NCBI RefSeq assembly: GCF_000014965.1
Contig: NC_008554.1
Coordinates: forward strand, 1,600,001 to 1,664,000
Source: Syntrophobacter fumaroxidans MPOB
GTDB lineage: Bacteria; Desulfobacterota; Syntrophobacteria; Syntrophobacterales; Syntrophobacteraceae
Direction of reading: 5' to 3'
DNA: 64,000 bases
The notes under the pieces are model-generated. The model saw only the letters and a program-made list of their open reading frames with translations. It was not told where the DNA came from and did not search any database. Each line of letters opens with the position of its first letter. Position 1 is the stretch's first letter. Position numbers and translations under genes: made by a program. This document shows, one piece after another, positions 41,657 to 49,917 of this stretch.

Positions 41657-44092
41657 GTACTCGATAGTGACCCTGACAACTGTACCCTTGTTCCCGCCGC
41701 TCGGGAATATCCAGTTCTTCACGATTTTGATCAGGCATCGTTCGAGATGGGCCGACAACCGCTTCGAGCTCGACACGAACCGCACATTCCCGACCTTGCC
41801 GGAACGATCGACAGCCCACTCGATCACGATGGTCTCAATTCCCGGTTTGTGTTTTCCGGCAGACCATTCCGGACAGTTCAGGAACTCCTGCGCCCGGCTG
41901 TCGACAACGGATCGCACATCTGTCTCCGCCAGGCTCCCGCGGACCTCGACCTTGCGCACCGCGATCCGAAGGTCGCTCTTCACGGGAGCCTTCTCCTTTT
42001 CTTCGCGAGCGGGCGACGCCTGCGGCCTGCCCGACCCGGCAGATTCCCGGCTGCTCACCTCACCGCGACCCGCGCTTCTCGGCGCAGCCATGGACTTGTA
42101 CATCCTCAGTCCCGGCGAGGGCGCGCCCACCGCGAGGTCTGAAACCCCCTGAGGCAACGGCAGAGGCTGGGTCACGGTATCGGACCCCGATTGATTGCGA
42201 ACCAGCGTGTCGATGGCCACAAAGGACGTATAGGACGTCAGCAGGCCGTATTTCAATCCCAGTTCGGTAATCTGACCGACTCGGGTTGCATCGGAGCGCA
42301 GTTGGTTTCTATCCGTCAAAGCGGTGATTCGCGCCCGCGCCCAGAGGTACTTCAGCACCGAATTGCCCTCCTCGGGCCTGGAACCGCCCACGTCCACCGT
42401 TTTGGCGAATTCTCCCGCTCCGGTCGAGCCCTTGACGGTGATCTTGCCGGAAGGCTCGCCCCGCCATTTGCCGAAAATCACCACGGGGCGTTCCGCCAAC
42501 ACATCCGGAATTCCCGCCGGTTCCACGTCGTAGACGCCGAATGCGCCGAAATCGGCCTTGACGTTGGTCAGCAGCGGCGACTGAATGTAGCGGCGAAACT
42601 TCTCGGCACCCGCCGGGGCCTCGTCAGGCCTGGTGATCACGAAGGGTTCTCCCGCGCCCGCTCTTGCCATGCCTTCGATCAGCATCCGGTTTACGCTCGT
42701 CCCGATGCCGAAGGGGAAAAAATTCGCGTCTCCTATGTGACTGCGGATCAACTCGAAGGCCTCTTCCTCGACGGTCACGAAGCCGTCGGTGGCGATCACC
42801 ATGGATCGAGACACCCCCTCTTTTCTGGGCAGGGAAAGCGCTTTCTTCAAGGCCGGCAACAGTTCGGTCCCGCCACCCCCCTGTCGGCGCCCGATCATTT
42901 CGACGGCTCGGCGAACGTTGTCGGCCGACGCGGGAACCGATCGTTCCGCCATGACCGTGGAATCCCCCGAAAACAGCATGACGTTGAAGCAGTCGGTCGG
43001 CTTGAGCCCGCCGATCAGGTCCGTCAGCAGCCGCTTGGAAATCTCCAGAGGAAAGCCGTGCATGGAACCCGAAACATCCACGATGAAGATATACTCCCTG
43101 GCCGGGATTGCAGCTTCAACAACCCTTTTGGGAGGCTGCACCGTCAACAGGAAGAAGTTTTCGTCCTTTCCCCGATAGAGGAGCAGCCCCGAATCGATGC
43201 TCTCGCCGGAAAGCCTGTATTTCAGAACGAAGTCGCGGTTGCCGCCGAATTTTTCGTTGGCGCCCAGGTCAACCGAAGCACGGGTTTGCCCCTCGTAGCG
43301 GATCGCCGTTTCGTGCGAAGGACAGGTGATCTCCCGGATGGGCAGGCCGGCGTTCAGCCTGGCCGTGATGTTGAACGAATAGGTCGGCGGTTCCTTTTCG
43401 TGAAGGTAGGGGTTTTGGACCCACTTTTCGGACGCGGGAGCGCCGGCGGCAGGCTGATTCGAATAGCGCGGGCCGACCACCGTGGGGTACACGAACTCAT
43501 AGACTCCCTCGGTGGGGCTGAGAAGCTCGTTGTATGTGAGCTCCGTTTTTATTTCGTCCCCGGGCATGATGTTGGCCACGTTCATCTGGAACACGTTGGG
43601 CCGCTGCTGCTCCAGCAGGGAGGCGCTCTTCCCCTGGCTCTTCGCCTGTTCGTAATCCCGCCTGGCTTCTTCGCGCTTTCGGATCACCGCCGTGACGGTC
43701 CTTTCTCCGATGGTCATCTTCATCGCACTCACCGCCGCACGCGTGGAGGCCGGAAAAACATAGATCGCTTCGATGGGCCGCTTGCCCTCATTGCGATAGG
43801 TTTGTACGACTTTCACATTGGCGATGACTCCCGCGATTTCGACCTCCGCCGAAGTCGACTTCATCGGCAATCGATCGACATCCGAATCTTCGCTTTTCAC
43901 AAAAAAGTAGGGGGACAGCGTCTTGTCGCCCGTGTCGGGCAACCCCTGCTCCGCCAAGGCCGGGCCGGGGATTCCCCCCACTGCGATTCCGTTTCCCGCA
44001 CGTTTCCCCTGCCCCGTATGAATGGAAGTCAAGAAGCTTAGAGCAAATACGAGTGCAACGCTCACAACCTTGATCGGATTCATTTCTGCCAT
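41654..44092 (-). CDS. VIT and von Willebrand A domain protein with TonB/AgmX-like C-terminus
   Basis: An 812-aa exported protein. A signal peptide (VVSVALVFALSFLTSI) is followed by a VIT domain (residues about 75-205; VVQTYRNEGKRPIEAIYVFP, RKREEARRDYEQAKSQGKSA), a vWA domain with the MIDAS start FIVDVSGSMHGFP near 338, a linker rich in Pro/Ser, and a C-terminal domain of about 100 residues of the AgmX/PglI or TonB kind (VEWAVDRSGKVGNVRF-like). GGAGG precedes ATG 44092 by 6 bases. It lies downstream of the ECF sigma/anti-sigma pair and has its own GGAACTT-type promoter, so it is likely a target of that sigma factor. Its stop codon is part of repeat R1. Probable envelope function in stress response. 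Confidence 0.88.
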   Translation of the reverse strand: MAEMNPIKVVSVALVFALSFLTSIHTGQGKRAGNGIAVGGIPGPALAEQGLPDTGDKTLSPYFFVKSEDSDVDRLPMKSTSAEVEIAGVIANVKVVQTYRNEGKRPIEAIYVFPASTRAAVSAMKMTIGERTVTAVIRKREEARRDYEQAKSQGKSASLLEQQRPNVFQMNVANIMPGDEIKTELTYNELLSPTEGVYEFVYPTVVGPRYSNQPAAGAPASEKWVQNPYLHEKEPPTYSFNITARLNAGLPIREITCPSHETAIRYEGQTRASVDLGANEKFGGNRDFVLKYRLSGESIDSGLLLYRGKDENFFLLTVQPPKRVVEAAIPAREYIFIVDVSGSMHGFPLEISKRLLTDLIGGLKPTDCFNVMLFSGDSTVMAERSVPASADNVRRAVEMIGRRQGGGGTELLPALKKALSLPRKEGVSRSMVIATDGFVTVEEEAFELIRSHIGDANFFPFGIGTSVNRMLIEGMARAGAGEPFVITRPDEAPAGAEKFRRYIQSPLLTNVKADFGAFGVYDVEPAGIPDVLAERPVVIFGKWRGEPSGKITVKGSTGAGEFAKTVDVGGSRPEEGNSVLKYLWARARITALTDRNQLRSDATRVGQITELGLKYGLLTSYTSFVAIDTLVRNQSGSDTVTQPLPLPQGVSDLAVGAPSPGLRMYKSMAAPRSAGRGEVSSRESAGSGRPQASPAREEKEKAPVKSDLRIAVRKVEVRGSLAETDVRSVVDSRAQEFLNCPEWSAGKHKPGIETIVIEWAVDRSGKVGNVRFVSSSKRLSAHLERCLIKIVKNWIFPSGGNKGTVVRVTIEY

Positions 44093-44132
44093 GTCACGCC
44101 TCCTTTGTTGTTTGTGCCGACCTGTTACTGGA

Positions 44133-44160
44133 TTTGACAGAAAGGGGCGGGAAAAGTTCC
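44133..44160 (-). promoter_or_regulatory. ECF sigma-dependent promoter of the VIT-VWA gene
   Basis: On the minus strand GGAACTT (44160-44154), 16 bases, then TCAAA (44137-44133). The hexamer and spacing equal the sigmaE class and match the site before the sigma gene (46442-46415). The ATG at 44092 is about 40 bases after the -10. Confidence 0.65.
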
Positions 44161-44308
44161 AAAGAATTTTTTTTCACCCGGCGGGAGCGTTCCTGCGTGC
44201 GGGCGGGGAAAACGCTGCCCCTGCGGGCGGGGCAGAAACACCAGGTGCGCGATGAACCTGCGGGCAAGGGCCTGTTGTCCGCGCGGGCGGGGCGGAGCAG
44301 AAACGAAA

Positions 44309-44332
44309 TGTGAAAAGTGTAGGTTTGACCCC
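44309..44332 (-). repeat. 24-base dispersed repeat, inverse copy
   Basis: Exact reverse complement of 18914-18937 (TGTGAAAAGTGTAGGTTTGA followed by CCCC). Here it is intergenic. Confidence 0.85.
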
Positions 44333-44406
44333 TTGCTCTGTTGCCCGGGATCGTGCTCCACACCGGATTGCCCGGAGAACGGATGGACGCCCCCATGCGG
44401 CGAAAG

Positions 44407-45804
44407 TCATCGTGCGGTCGGGGGCGTCGAGAATTCGATTCGCAGCCGGAGTCGCGCTCCAGGCCCGACGCCCGGGGGGAGGCCGGAACGTTTGCGGACC
44501 GCCCCGATGCGCTCAAGGCCGGAAACCACGGCGGAGTAGCCCTCGGCCGGGATTTCAGCGACAATGGTCTTCAGCAGTCCGGTCTTCCGGTCGAAATCTT
44601 CGGCCAGTACCACGCCCCCGGAGGAACGCACCGCCTTGGAGACTTCGGCGGCCGCATCGACGGGTTGCGAAAGGGAGCGCGGCAACTCCTCGGGCGTTCC
44701 AGACACCGTCTCACTCGGGGGCCCGGCAGCCGGCGACTTCGCGGGTTTGCCCGCTTTTGCGCGGGGCTGAGCAGTGCCGGCCCGCGGGACGGCTCCCGGA
44801 GATGCGGGCGCTTTCGCGGGTTCGGATGTCCCGACTCCTGCTCCCGCTCGTCCGGCTCCTCGGGCTTCTTCCTGCGTCGGAGCCGCCTGGGGCACGGGCG
44901 ATGCTTCCCGCATCGAAACTTCCGAATCCGCCCTTTCCGCCGCGCCCGGCGACGCGCGGCCGACGGCTCCGGATACCTGTCCGCCCACGGCGGCACGCAG
45001 TTCAACCGAGAGCGTCAGCTCGTCATGGACGACCCGGGGGGACATCCGACGCTGCACCGCCGGCGCCGAAGGGGCCGGGAGAATTGCCTGGGAACGGTCG
45101 GCACGCTTCGACGGCCCGGCTTCAGGCTTCGGCGCGGGGATCCCCGTCGCCGCCCGCTCAACGGGTCCCGCCCTGCCCGCTTCCACGGCGCCGGCCGGCG
45201 CTTCGGCCTCCGGTTTCGCCCGGCCCGCTCCGCGTTCCTCTTCCGGAAAGGAGGGCTGCGCGGCAAAACGATCCTGAGCCGGAGCCGCGGCTTTGGGCCG
45301 AGGATGAATCTCCGTCGGGGCCGGGGCTGGAACCGAAGTCGCCGCCCGGCTCGGAGGCTGGGCGGGAGCGGGAAGCCCCGCCACTGTCCCGGGCGGCATC
45401 GGAGCCTCGGCGGTGGCGGGAGCCCGGGCCACCGGGGATTCCCTCGGGAGGTCCATCTTCGTTTCCGGCGCACTGTAATAGAAGGTGAAGATGAGCAGCG
45501 CGGCGGCGGCGACTCCCAACGCCTCCAGCGGCAGCTTGATCTTCAGGGGCAGAAAAAGTCGGCTCAACAGACTTTTCCAGGAAGGCTCCCGCTCGATGCG
45601 CGCGTGCACGTTCCTGAGAAAATCAGCCGGGGCTTCGTGCCGCTCGAGGCCGGCCATCGTCTGAAAGTAGCGCTGGATCAGCTTCAGCTCGGCGCTGCAC
45701 GCCTCGCACCCGGCCAGATGCTCCTCAACCCTGCTCTTCTCGGAACCGTCGAGCGTTCCTTCCAGGTATTCCGGCAGCAAGTCGATGATGCGGGTGCAGT
45801 CCAT
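44407..45804 (-). CDS. Anti-sigma factor with zinc finger (membrane-anchored)
   Basis: A 465-aa protein whose N-terminus is a zf-HC2 anti-sigma domain (RVEEHLAGCEACSAEL near residue 25 gives the HxxxCxxC zinc site). One membrane helix (LGVAAAALLIFTFYY near 97) separates it from a very long Pro/Ala/Arg-rich periplasmic region (about 110-370) and a folded C-terminal domain of about 95 residues. The gene starts one base after the sigma stop, the usual coupling of sigma and anti-sigma. The Pro/Ala-rich stalk may span the periplasm so that the C-terminal domain can sense an envelope signal. Target signal unknown. Confidence 0.88.
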   Translation of the reverse strand: MDCTRIIDLLPEYLEGTLDGSEKSRVEEHLAGCEACSAELKLIQRYFQTMAGLERHEAPADFLRNVHARIEREPSWKSLLSRLFLPLKIKLPLEALGVAAAALLIFTFYYSAPETKMDLPRESPVARAPATAEAPMPPGTVAGLPAPAQPPSRAATSVPAPAPTEIHPRPKAAAPAQDRFAAQPSFPEEERGAGRAKPEAEAPAGAVEAGRAGPVERAATGIPAPKPEAGPSKRADRSQAILPAPSAPAVQRRMSPRVVHDELTLSVELRAAVGGQVSGAVGRASPGAAERADSEVSMREASPVPQAAPTQEEARGAGRAGAGVGTSEPAKAPASPGAVPRAGTAQPRAKAGKPAKSPAAGPPSETVSGTPEELPRSLSQPVDAAAEVSKAVRSSGGVVLAEDFDRKTGLLKTIVAEIPAEGYSAVVSGLERIGAVRKRSGLPPGVGPGARLRLRIEFSTPPTAR

Positions 45805-45805
45805 T

Positions 45806-46414
45806 TCAGATCAGTCCCTTCAGTTTGTCTCTGAGCTGTTGCCTCGCCCGCGCGAGCCGCGATTTCACCGTGCCGAGGTTCAGGCGCGTCACCGCGGCGA
45901 TTTCCTCGTAGGCGATGCCCTCGATGTCCCGCAGGACCACAATTGTCCGGGACTCTTCGGGCAGGCTGTCGATGGCGCTCTGGATCAGGCCGTCCCGTTC
46001 CCTGTCGGTCATGCGATCGAGCACGGAGGGCGAAGGATCCCTCAGCTCCGGTACCGCCCGATCACAGTCGGGATCCTGGAGCGCGTCGATGGAAACCATA
46101 CGCCTTCTGCGCCGGTACTCCGAAGACTTCAGCCTGTTCCGGCAGGTATTCACGGCAATAGCGTAGAGCCACGTCGAGAAGCTCGACTTGAATCGAAAAT
46201 CCTTGATCGACCGGAATACCCTTACGAACACCTCCTGTGCCTGCTCATTGGCCTCCTCGCGATCCCCCAGCAACCGCCAACACAAGTTGAAGACCCTGTC
46301 CTTGTGACGCAAGACGAGACGATCGAAGGCAGTTCGGTCGCCCTCGAGGAAGGCGCCCACCCAGGCCAGATCCTGCTCCCGATCTGCGTCGCGCGGTTTC
46401 AGGTCTTCATTCAT
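45806..46414 (-). CDS. ECF-type RNA polymerase sigma factor
   Basis: A 202-aa group 4 sigma factor. Region 2 is DRLVLRHKDRVFNLCWRLLG with FSTWLYAIAVNTCRNRL; region 4 (about 140-195) has SLPEESRTIVVLRDIEG and IAAVTRLNLGTVKSRLARAR helix-turn-helix. It would direct RNA polymerase to GGAACTT-type promoters when freed from the anti-sigma encoded next. ATG 46414 (GCGGAAG upstream) is given, but an ECF -10 site lies immediately before it; GTG 46360 with AGGA upstream is an alternative that would allow a leader. Autoregulation is likely from the promoter sequence. Confidence 0.92.
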   Translation of the reverse strand: MNEDLKPRDADREQDLAWVGAFLEGDRTAFDRLVLRHKDRVFNLCWRLLGDREEANEQAQEVFVRVFRSIKDFRFKSSFSTWLYAIAVNTCRNRLKSSEYRRRRRMVSIDALQDPDCDRAVPELRDPSPSVLDRMTDRERDGLIQSAIDSLPEESRTIVVLRDIEGIAYEEIAAVTRLNLGTVKSRLARARQQLRDKLKGLI

Positions 46415-46442
46415 TCAGACAACTTCCGCGCTCAAAAGTTCC
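46415..46442 (-). promoter_or_regulatory. Candidate autoregulatory ECF promoter
   Basis: Minus-strand GGAACTT (46442-46436), 16 bases, TCTGA (46419-46415), the same architecture as 44160-44133. The -10 abuts ATG 46414, so either the true start of the sigma gene is downstream or this site drives only a shorter product. Confidence 0.5.
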
Positions 46443-46685
46443 GTTCCCATCGGACACCACCTCCGTCCATCGCTCGCCGGGCCCCCGTCCGAGACCGGCT
46501 TGCGCTCGGGACGGCAAGTTCGGGCGAGGGCGGGACACCCTGCCCCGCAATTCCACGCGTCGCAAAAAGGACCGGCGTTTATCCCCGACCGCTTGACTTT
46601 CCGCTGAATCGTCATGGCGCGATCCCGAACGCGAATCGTTATCATGAGCAGCCTTTACAGCGCCGGCATGCCGGAATGACACCGC

Positions 46686-47912
46686 TCAGGCCAACAGGGT
46701 CGAGGCCTCTTTCATGAGTCGCCCGATCCGGACATGGTTGGGACACTTGTTTTCCGCCTGTTTGAAGTCCATCTCACGCAGCCGGTCTTTCACGTCCCGG
46801 TCGAGGCCGGCGAAAAACTCCCGTGCCCGGTCCCGCTCACCGTAGCTGTGAAAATACATCAGATGACGCATCACGTCGCCGACGGGCACCCTGCAATCGA
46901 TGGCCGATTCACACAGGTCGGCGCACCCGGCGCAATACCCGGACGAAGTTTCGAGGGCGTAACGGTTCAAAAGCTCCAGGTCCGGTGCGGAGAGCTTGTC
47001 CCGGTTGAGCGCCGCCGCGACGTTGGACATGAGGACCGTCAAGCTGGGCATCTGGGAGCAGATGCTCGCGATGTCGGGATTCTCCCAGACCGCTTTCAGC
47101 TTGGCCTGCTTGTCCGTGAATCCCATTTTCAGGAAACGGCCGGCCAAAGCCAGTTCCGCTTCGCTGTCCATCCTGACGGAACCGCCGCCTTGGGTTTTCA
47201 TCGCGGTGAGGCCGATTCCCGCCTTCACGCAAGCATCCACGGCCGCCTTCATCCTGTCGCTGTGCATGATGCGGAAATTGTACGTCATCATGATGCCGTC
47301 GATCCAGCCGAGCCCGGCGGCGCCCAGCATGCATTCCTCCATGTTGCTGTGGGTGCTGAATCCGAACAGCTTGATCTTCCCTTCTTTTTTGGCTTTCTCC
47401 ACCCATGCCCTGGTATCGTTGTTGAGCTCCTTGATGCTCCTCGTGCCATGAATGAAATAAAGGTCGATGTAGTCCGTGTTGAGCCTTTCCAGGGACTGTT
47501 GGAGCAGCTTGGTCATCCCCTCCGGATTCCGTTCGTCGGACTTGGTGACCAGGAATACCTTGCCGCGCGTCTCGGGGTATTTCTTGAAGAACTGGCCGAA
47601 ACCCGCCTCGCTCCTTCCACCCTCGTAGCAATCGGCGGTATCCCAGTAGGTGACGCCCCACCGCACGGCCTGCTTCAGGAGAAGTTGATTGGACGGGATG
47701 TCGAACATCCCGCCCAGCGAAAGGCATGAGACGCGTATCCCCGTCTTGCCGAACGGCCTGGTGGGAATTTCCCCGGCATCCGCCCCGGGCGTTTCGGTCG
47801 CAGGGGCACCGCTCTGCGCGAAAGCACGGCTCCCGACCAGCAGGGATCCGCTCCCCATGGCTCCGGCGGTCTTGATGAAATCACGTCTGGAAAGTCCTTT
47901 TCCGTGGGACAT
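46686..47912 (-). CDS. Tat-exported aldo/keto reductase with C-terminal Fe-S-like motif
   Basis: A 408-aa protein. A twin-arginine signal (LSRRDFIKTAGAMG) at the start points to export of a folded cofactor-bearing protein. The TIM-barrel aldo/keto reductase core has GKTGIRVSCLSLGG near 62 and the active-site region DTADCYEGGRSE near 100; the catalytic Lys is in LVTKSDE. The C-terminal 90 residues contain CAGCADLCESAIDC and a later Cys (NKCPN), spaced like a [4Fe-4S] site. ATG 47912 is the natural start; the frame upstream to 48149 overlaps the previous gene and is not coding-like. Last gene of the redox operon 51909-46686. Confidence 0.88.
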   Translation of the reverse strand: MSHGKGLSRRDFIKTAGAMGSGSLLVGSRAFAQSGAPATETPGADAGEIPTRPFGKTGIRVSCLSLGGMFDIPSNQLLLKQAVRWGVTYWDTADCYEGGRSEAGFGQFFKKYPETRGKVFLVTKSDERNPEGMTKLLQQSLERLNTDYIDLYFIHGTRSIKELNNDTRAWVEKAKKEGKIKLFGFSTHSNMEECMLGAAGLGWIDGIMMTYNFRIMHSDRMKAAVDACVKAGIGLTAMKTQGGGSVRMDSEAELALAGRFLKMGFTDKQAKLKAVWENPDIASICSQMPSLTVLMSNVAAALNRDKLSAPDLELLNRYALETSSGYCAGCADLCESAIDCRVPVGDVMRHLMYFHSYGERDRAREFFAGLDRDVKDRLREMDFKQAENKCPNHVRIGRLMKEASTLLA

Positions 47913-47961
47913 CTTGTCCGTCCTTTCGTTGAATGAGTGTAAAGCCGACCGGTGCAAAACC

Positions 47962-49899
47962 TTACAGGAGGAGAGATTTTTTCCTGGTTCGCGACTCGTT
48001 TTCCGCCGTGACCCTGATCGCTCTCCTCCCGGTGACCGGGCATTCGTGTTCGCAGACGCCGCACCCTGTGCAGCGTTCCAAGTCCACCTGGGGTCTCTGA
48101 AGGCGAACCTGGATTTCAACGCGGGTGCCTGCGGCCGGAAGCTCGGCAAACCGATGCTCGGGGCTCAGCGACACCGTGTATTCGCCGTTCGCGACGATGC
48201 GCCGGCGCTGGTGCTCTGGCTCGGACGAAACCTTCAGGTAGTGGTCTCCCGCGGCATATCTGCCGGGTTTCAGAACGGTCCCTCCAATCCGGATCGAGAG
48301 CGGTTCGGCGGATTTCACTTCCACCACACCGTCCCTGACGGTGGCGAAATGCTCCCGCACGAAGATCGCTTTCGGGCTGACCGGGCAGTTTTCCTGACAC
48401 ACGATGCACGGCTTGTCCATGGCCCAGGGAAGGCACCGGCCGTGGTCCACAAACGCCGTGCCGATCCGGATGGGCCCTTTCCCGGCGAAACCGCCGCGCC
48501 CGAGCTTTTCATCGAGGCTGATCGGCCTTAGGGCCGCCGTCGGGCAGACGTGGCTGCAGGCCGTGCAATTGTACTGGCAGCCGCTCGTGCCGATGCGAAA
48601 ATCCAGCACGGGGGTCCACAATCCTTCCAACCCCGCCTGCAACCCGCACGGCTGAACGACGTTCGTCGGGCAGACGCGCATGCATTGGCCGCACTTCAGG
48701 CACCGGGCGATGAAATCCGCTTCGGACAACGCTCCCGGCGGACGGATCACCTCCGGATTCCAACTGTGGCTCATGCCGCCTCCGAGCCTCACGAGGGGGA
48801 TCACCGCCAGCCCGGACACGCCGGCAAGGACGAAACCCCGCCTGGACATATCCGGCACGAGGACCTCCCCGGAGGCCGAGGGCGCGGTGCGATAGGCGAT
48901 CACATCGTGCCTGCACTCGTCGAGGCAGTTCATGCACAGGACGCACTCCGGGACGCGGATGCGCCCAGCCGGCTCGCATGCGCCTTCGCAGTTCGCCTCG
49001 CACAGACGGCAGTTGGTGCATTCGTCGGCGACCCTGCCGATTTTCCAGAGTGAGAGACGGGCGAGCACACCGTAGAGCGCTCCCAGGGGACAGACATAGC
49101 GGCAGTAGAACCGGGGCGTTTTCAGATTCAGCAGCACCGCGACCAGGAAGACCGCGCCGATGAGCCAAGCCCCTTCATAGTAGCGCTGCCCGACGAAAAG
49201 GGTCCGCGTGCTCGAATCCAGGAGAGGCAGAAGCACGAGGTTCACCGAACGATACACCAGGGGAATCGGGTCCAGCAACCCGCTCTGAAGGGACGATCGG
49301 ATCACTTGTTCGAGCGGGATGACGAAAGCCGCCGCGGTCCAGAAGCCCAGCATCAGCAGGAAGATGCCGTACGCTTTCCTGCGATTGGAACGAAGCCCGC
49401 GCACCGTCAACACGGCCGCGACGATTGTCACGGCGGCCAGGGCCAGGAATATGGGCGGAGTGTCGAAAACGAGGCGCAGGATGCGCGCCGCGAGGACCCC
49501 GGATGCCGCGCAGAGAAGGAAAAGGAGCACGTAATACTTGACCGCCTGACCGGCATGCGGCCGATTGAGCTCGAGGCTGCGCGACAACGGTTTTCCGCGT
49601 CGGCCCAGGTATCCCACGAAGTGATGAATGCTGCCGAAAGGACACACCCAGCCGCAGAAGAATCTGCCGAACAGGACCGTGAGGACCAGAACCGCCAGGG
49701 CCCACGACAGCCCGGAGTAAAGCGTGCCGGTGGTCAGCACGGTCCCCAGGGCGACGAGCGGATCCAGCTGGAGGAACCAGTTCACGGGCCAACCCCTGAG
49801 CCGCCACCATTCGGTCCCCAGGGAGCTAACAATGCAGAACCAGAGGAATACGACGAAAAAGAAGACCTGGCTGATGCGTCTGACGATAACGATCTTCAT
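47962..49899 (-). CDS. NapH-NapG-like membrane polyferredoxin fusion
   Basis: A 645-aa protein. The first 250 residues form several membrane helices with the NapH/YccM motifs CGWVCPFG near 83 and CRYVCPLG near 268. A cytoplasmic or periplasmic series of cluster motifs follows: CTNCRLCEANC, CVLCMNCLDEC, then an internal Tat-like segment (MSRRGFVLAGVSG near 354), then CLKCGQCMRVCP, CTACSHVCP, CIVCQENCP and CTGCGVCEHECP. It thus looks like NapH joined to a NapG-like ferredoxin that keeps its old Tat motif inside the chain. Role: moving electrons from the quinone pool to exported reductases such as its neighbours. Gene order and 18-50 base spacings fit an operon. Confidence 0.9.
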   Translation of the reverse strand: MKIVIVRRISQVFFFVVFLWFCIVSSLGTEWWRLRGWPVNWFLQLDPLVALGTVLTTGTLYSGLSWALAVLVLTVLFGRFFCGWVCPFGSIHHFVGYLGRRGKPLSRSLELNRPHAGQAVKYYVLLFLLCAASGVLAARILRLVFDTPPIFLALAAVTIVAAVLTVRGLRSNRRKAYGIFLLMLGFWTAAAFVIPLEQVIRSSLQSGLLDPIPLVYRSVNLVLLPLLDSSTRTLFVGQRYYEGAWLIGAVFLVAVLLNLKTPRFYCRYVCPLGALYGVLARLSLWKIGRVADECTNCRLCEANCEGACEPAGRIRVPECVLCMNCLDECRHDVIAYRTAPSASGEVLVPDMSRRGFVLAGVSGLAVIPLVRLGGGMSHSWNPEVIRPPGALSEADFIARCLKCGQCMRVCPTNVVQPCGLQAGLEGLWTPVLDFRIGTSGCQYNCTACSHVCPTAALRPISLDEKLGRGGFAGKGPIRIGTAFVDHGRCLPWAMDKPCIVCQENCPVSPKAIFVREHFATVRDGVVEVKSAEPLSIRIGGTVLKPGRYAAGDHYLKVSSEPEHQRRRIVANGEYTVSLSPEHRFAELPAAGTRVEIQVRLQRPQVDLERCTGCGVCEHECPVTGRRAIRVTAENESRTRKKSLLL

Positions 49900-49917
49900 G
49901 AGACCCTTCGAAAACGG

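Larger units (their letters stand above)
44093..44406. other. Intergenic region before the VIT-VWA gene
   Basis: This 314-base stretch holds an ECF-type promoter (44133-44160), three runs of GCGGGCGGGG-like sequence, and the inverse copy of the 24-base repeat (44309-44332). It contains no coding frame of note. Confidence 0.6.

Noticed and set aside
42191-44041. Plus-strand frame of 616 codons
   Set aside because: Antisense of the VIT-VWA gene; no start signal and no family features.
44341-45834. Plus-strand frames of 392 and 497 codons opposite the anti-sigma gene
   Set aside because: GC-rich Pro/Ala codons leave both strands open. The minus-strand frame has the zinc finger, membrane helix and coupling to the sigma gene.
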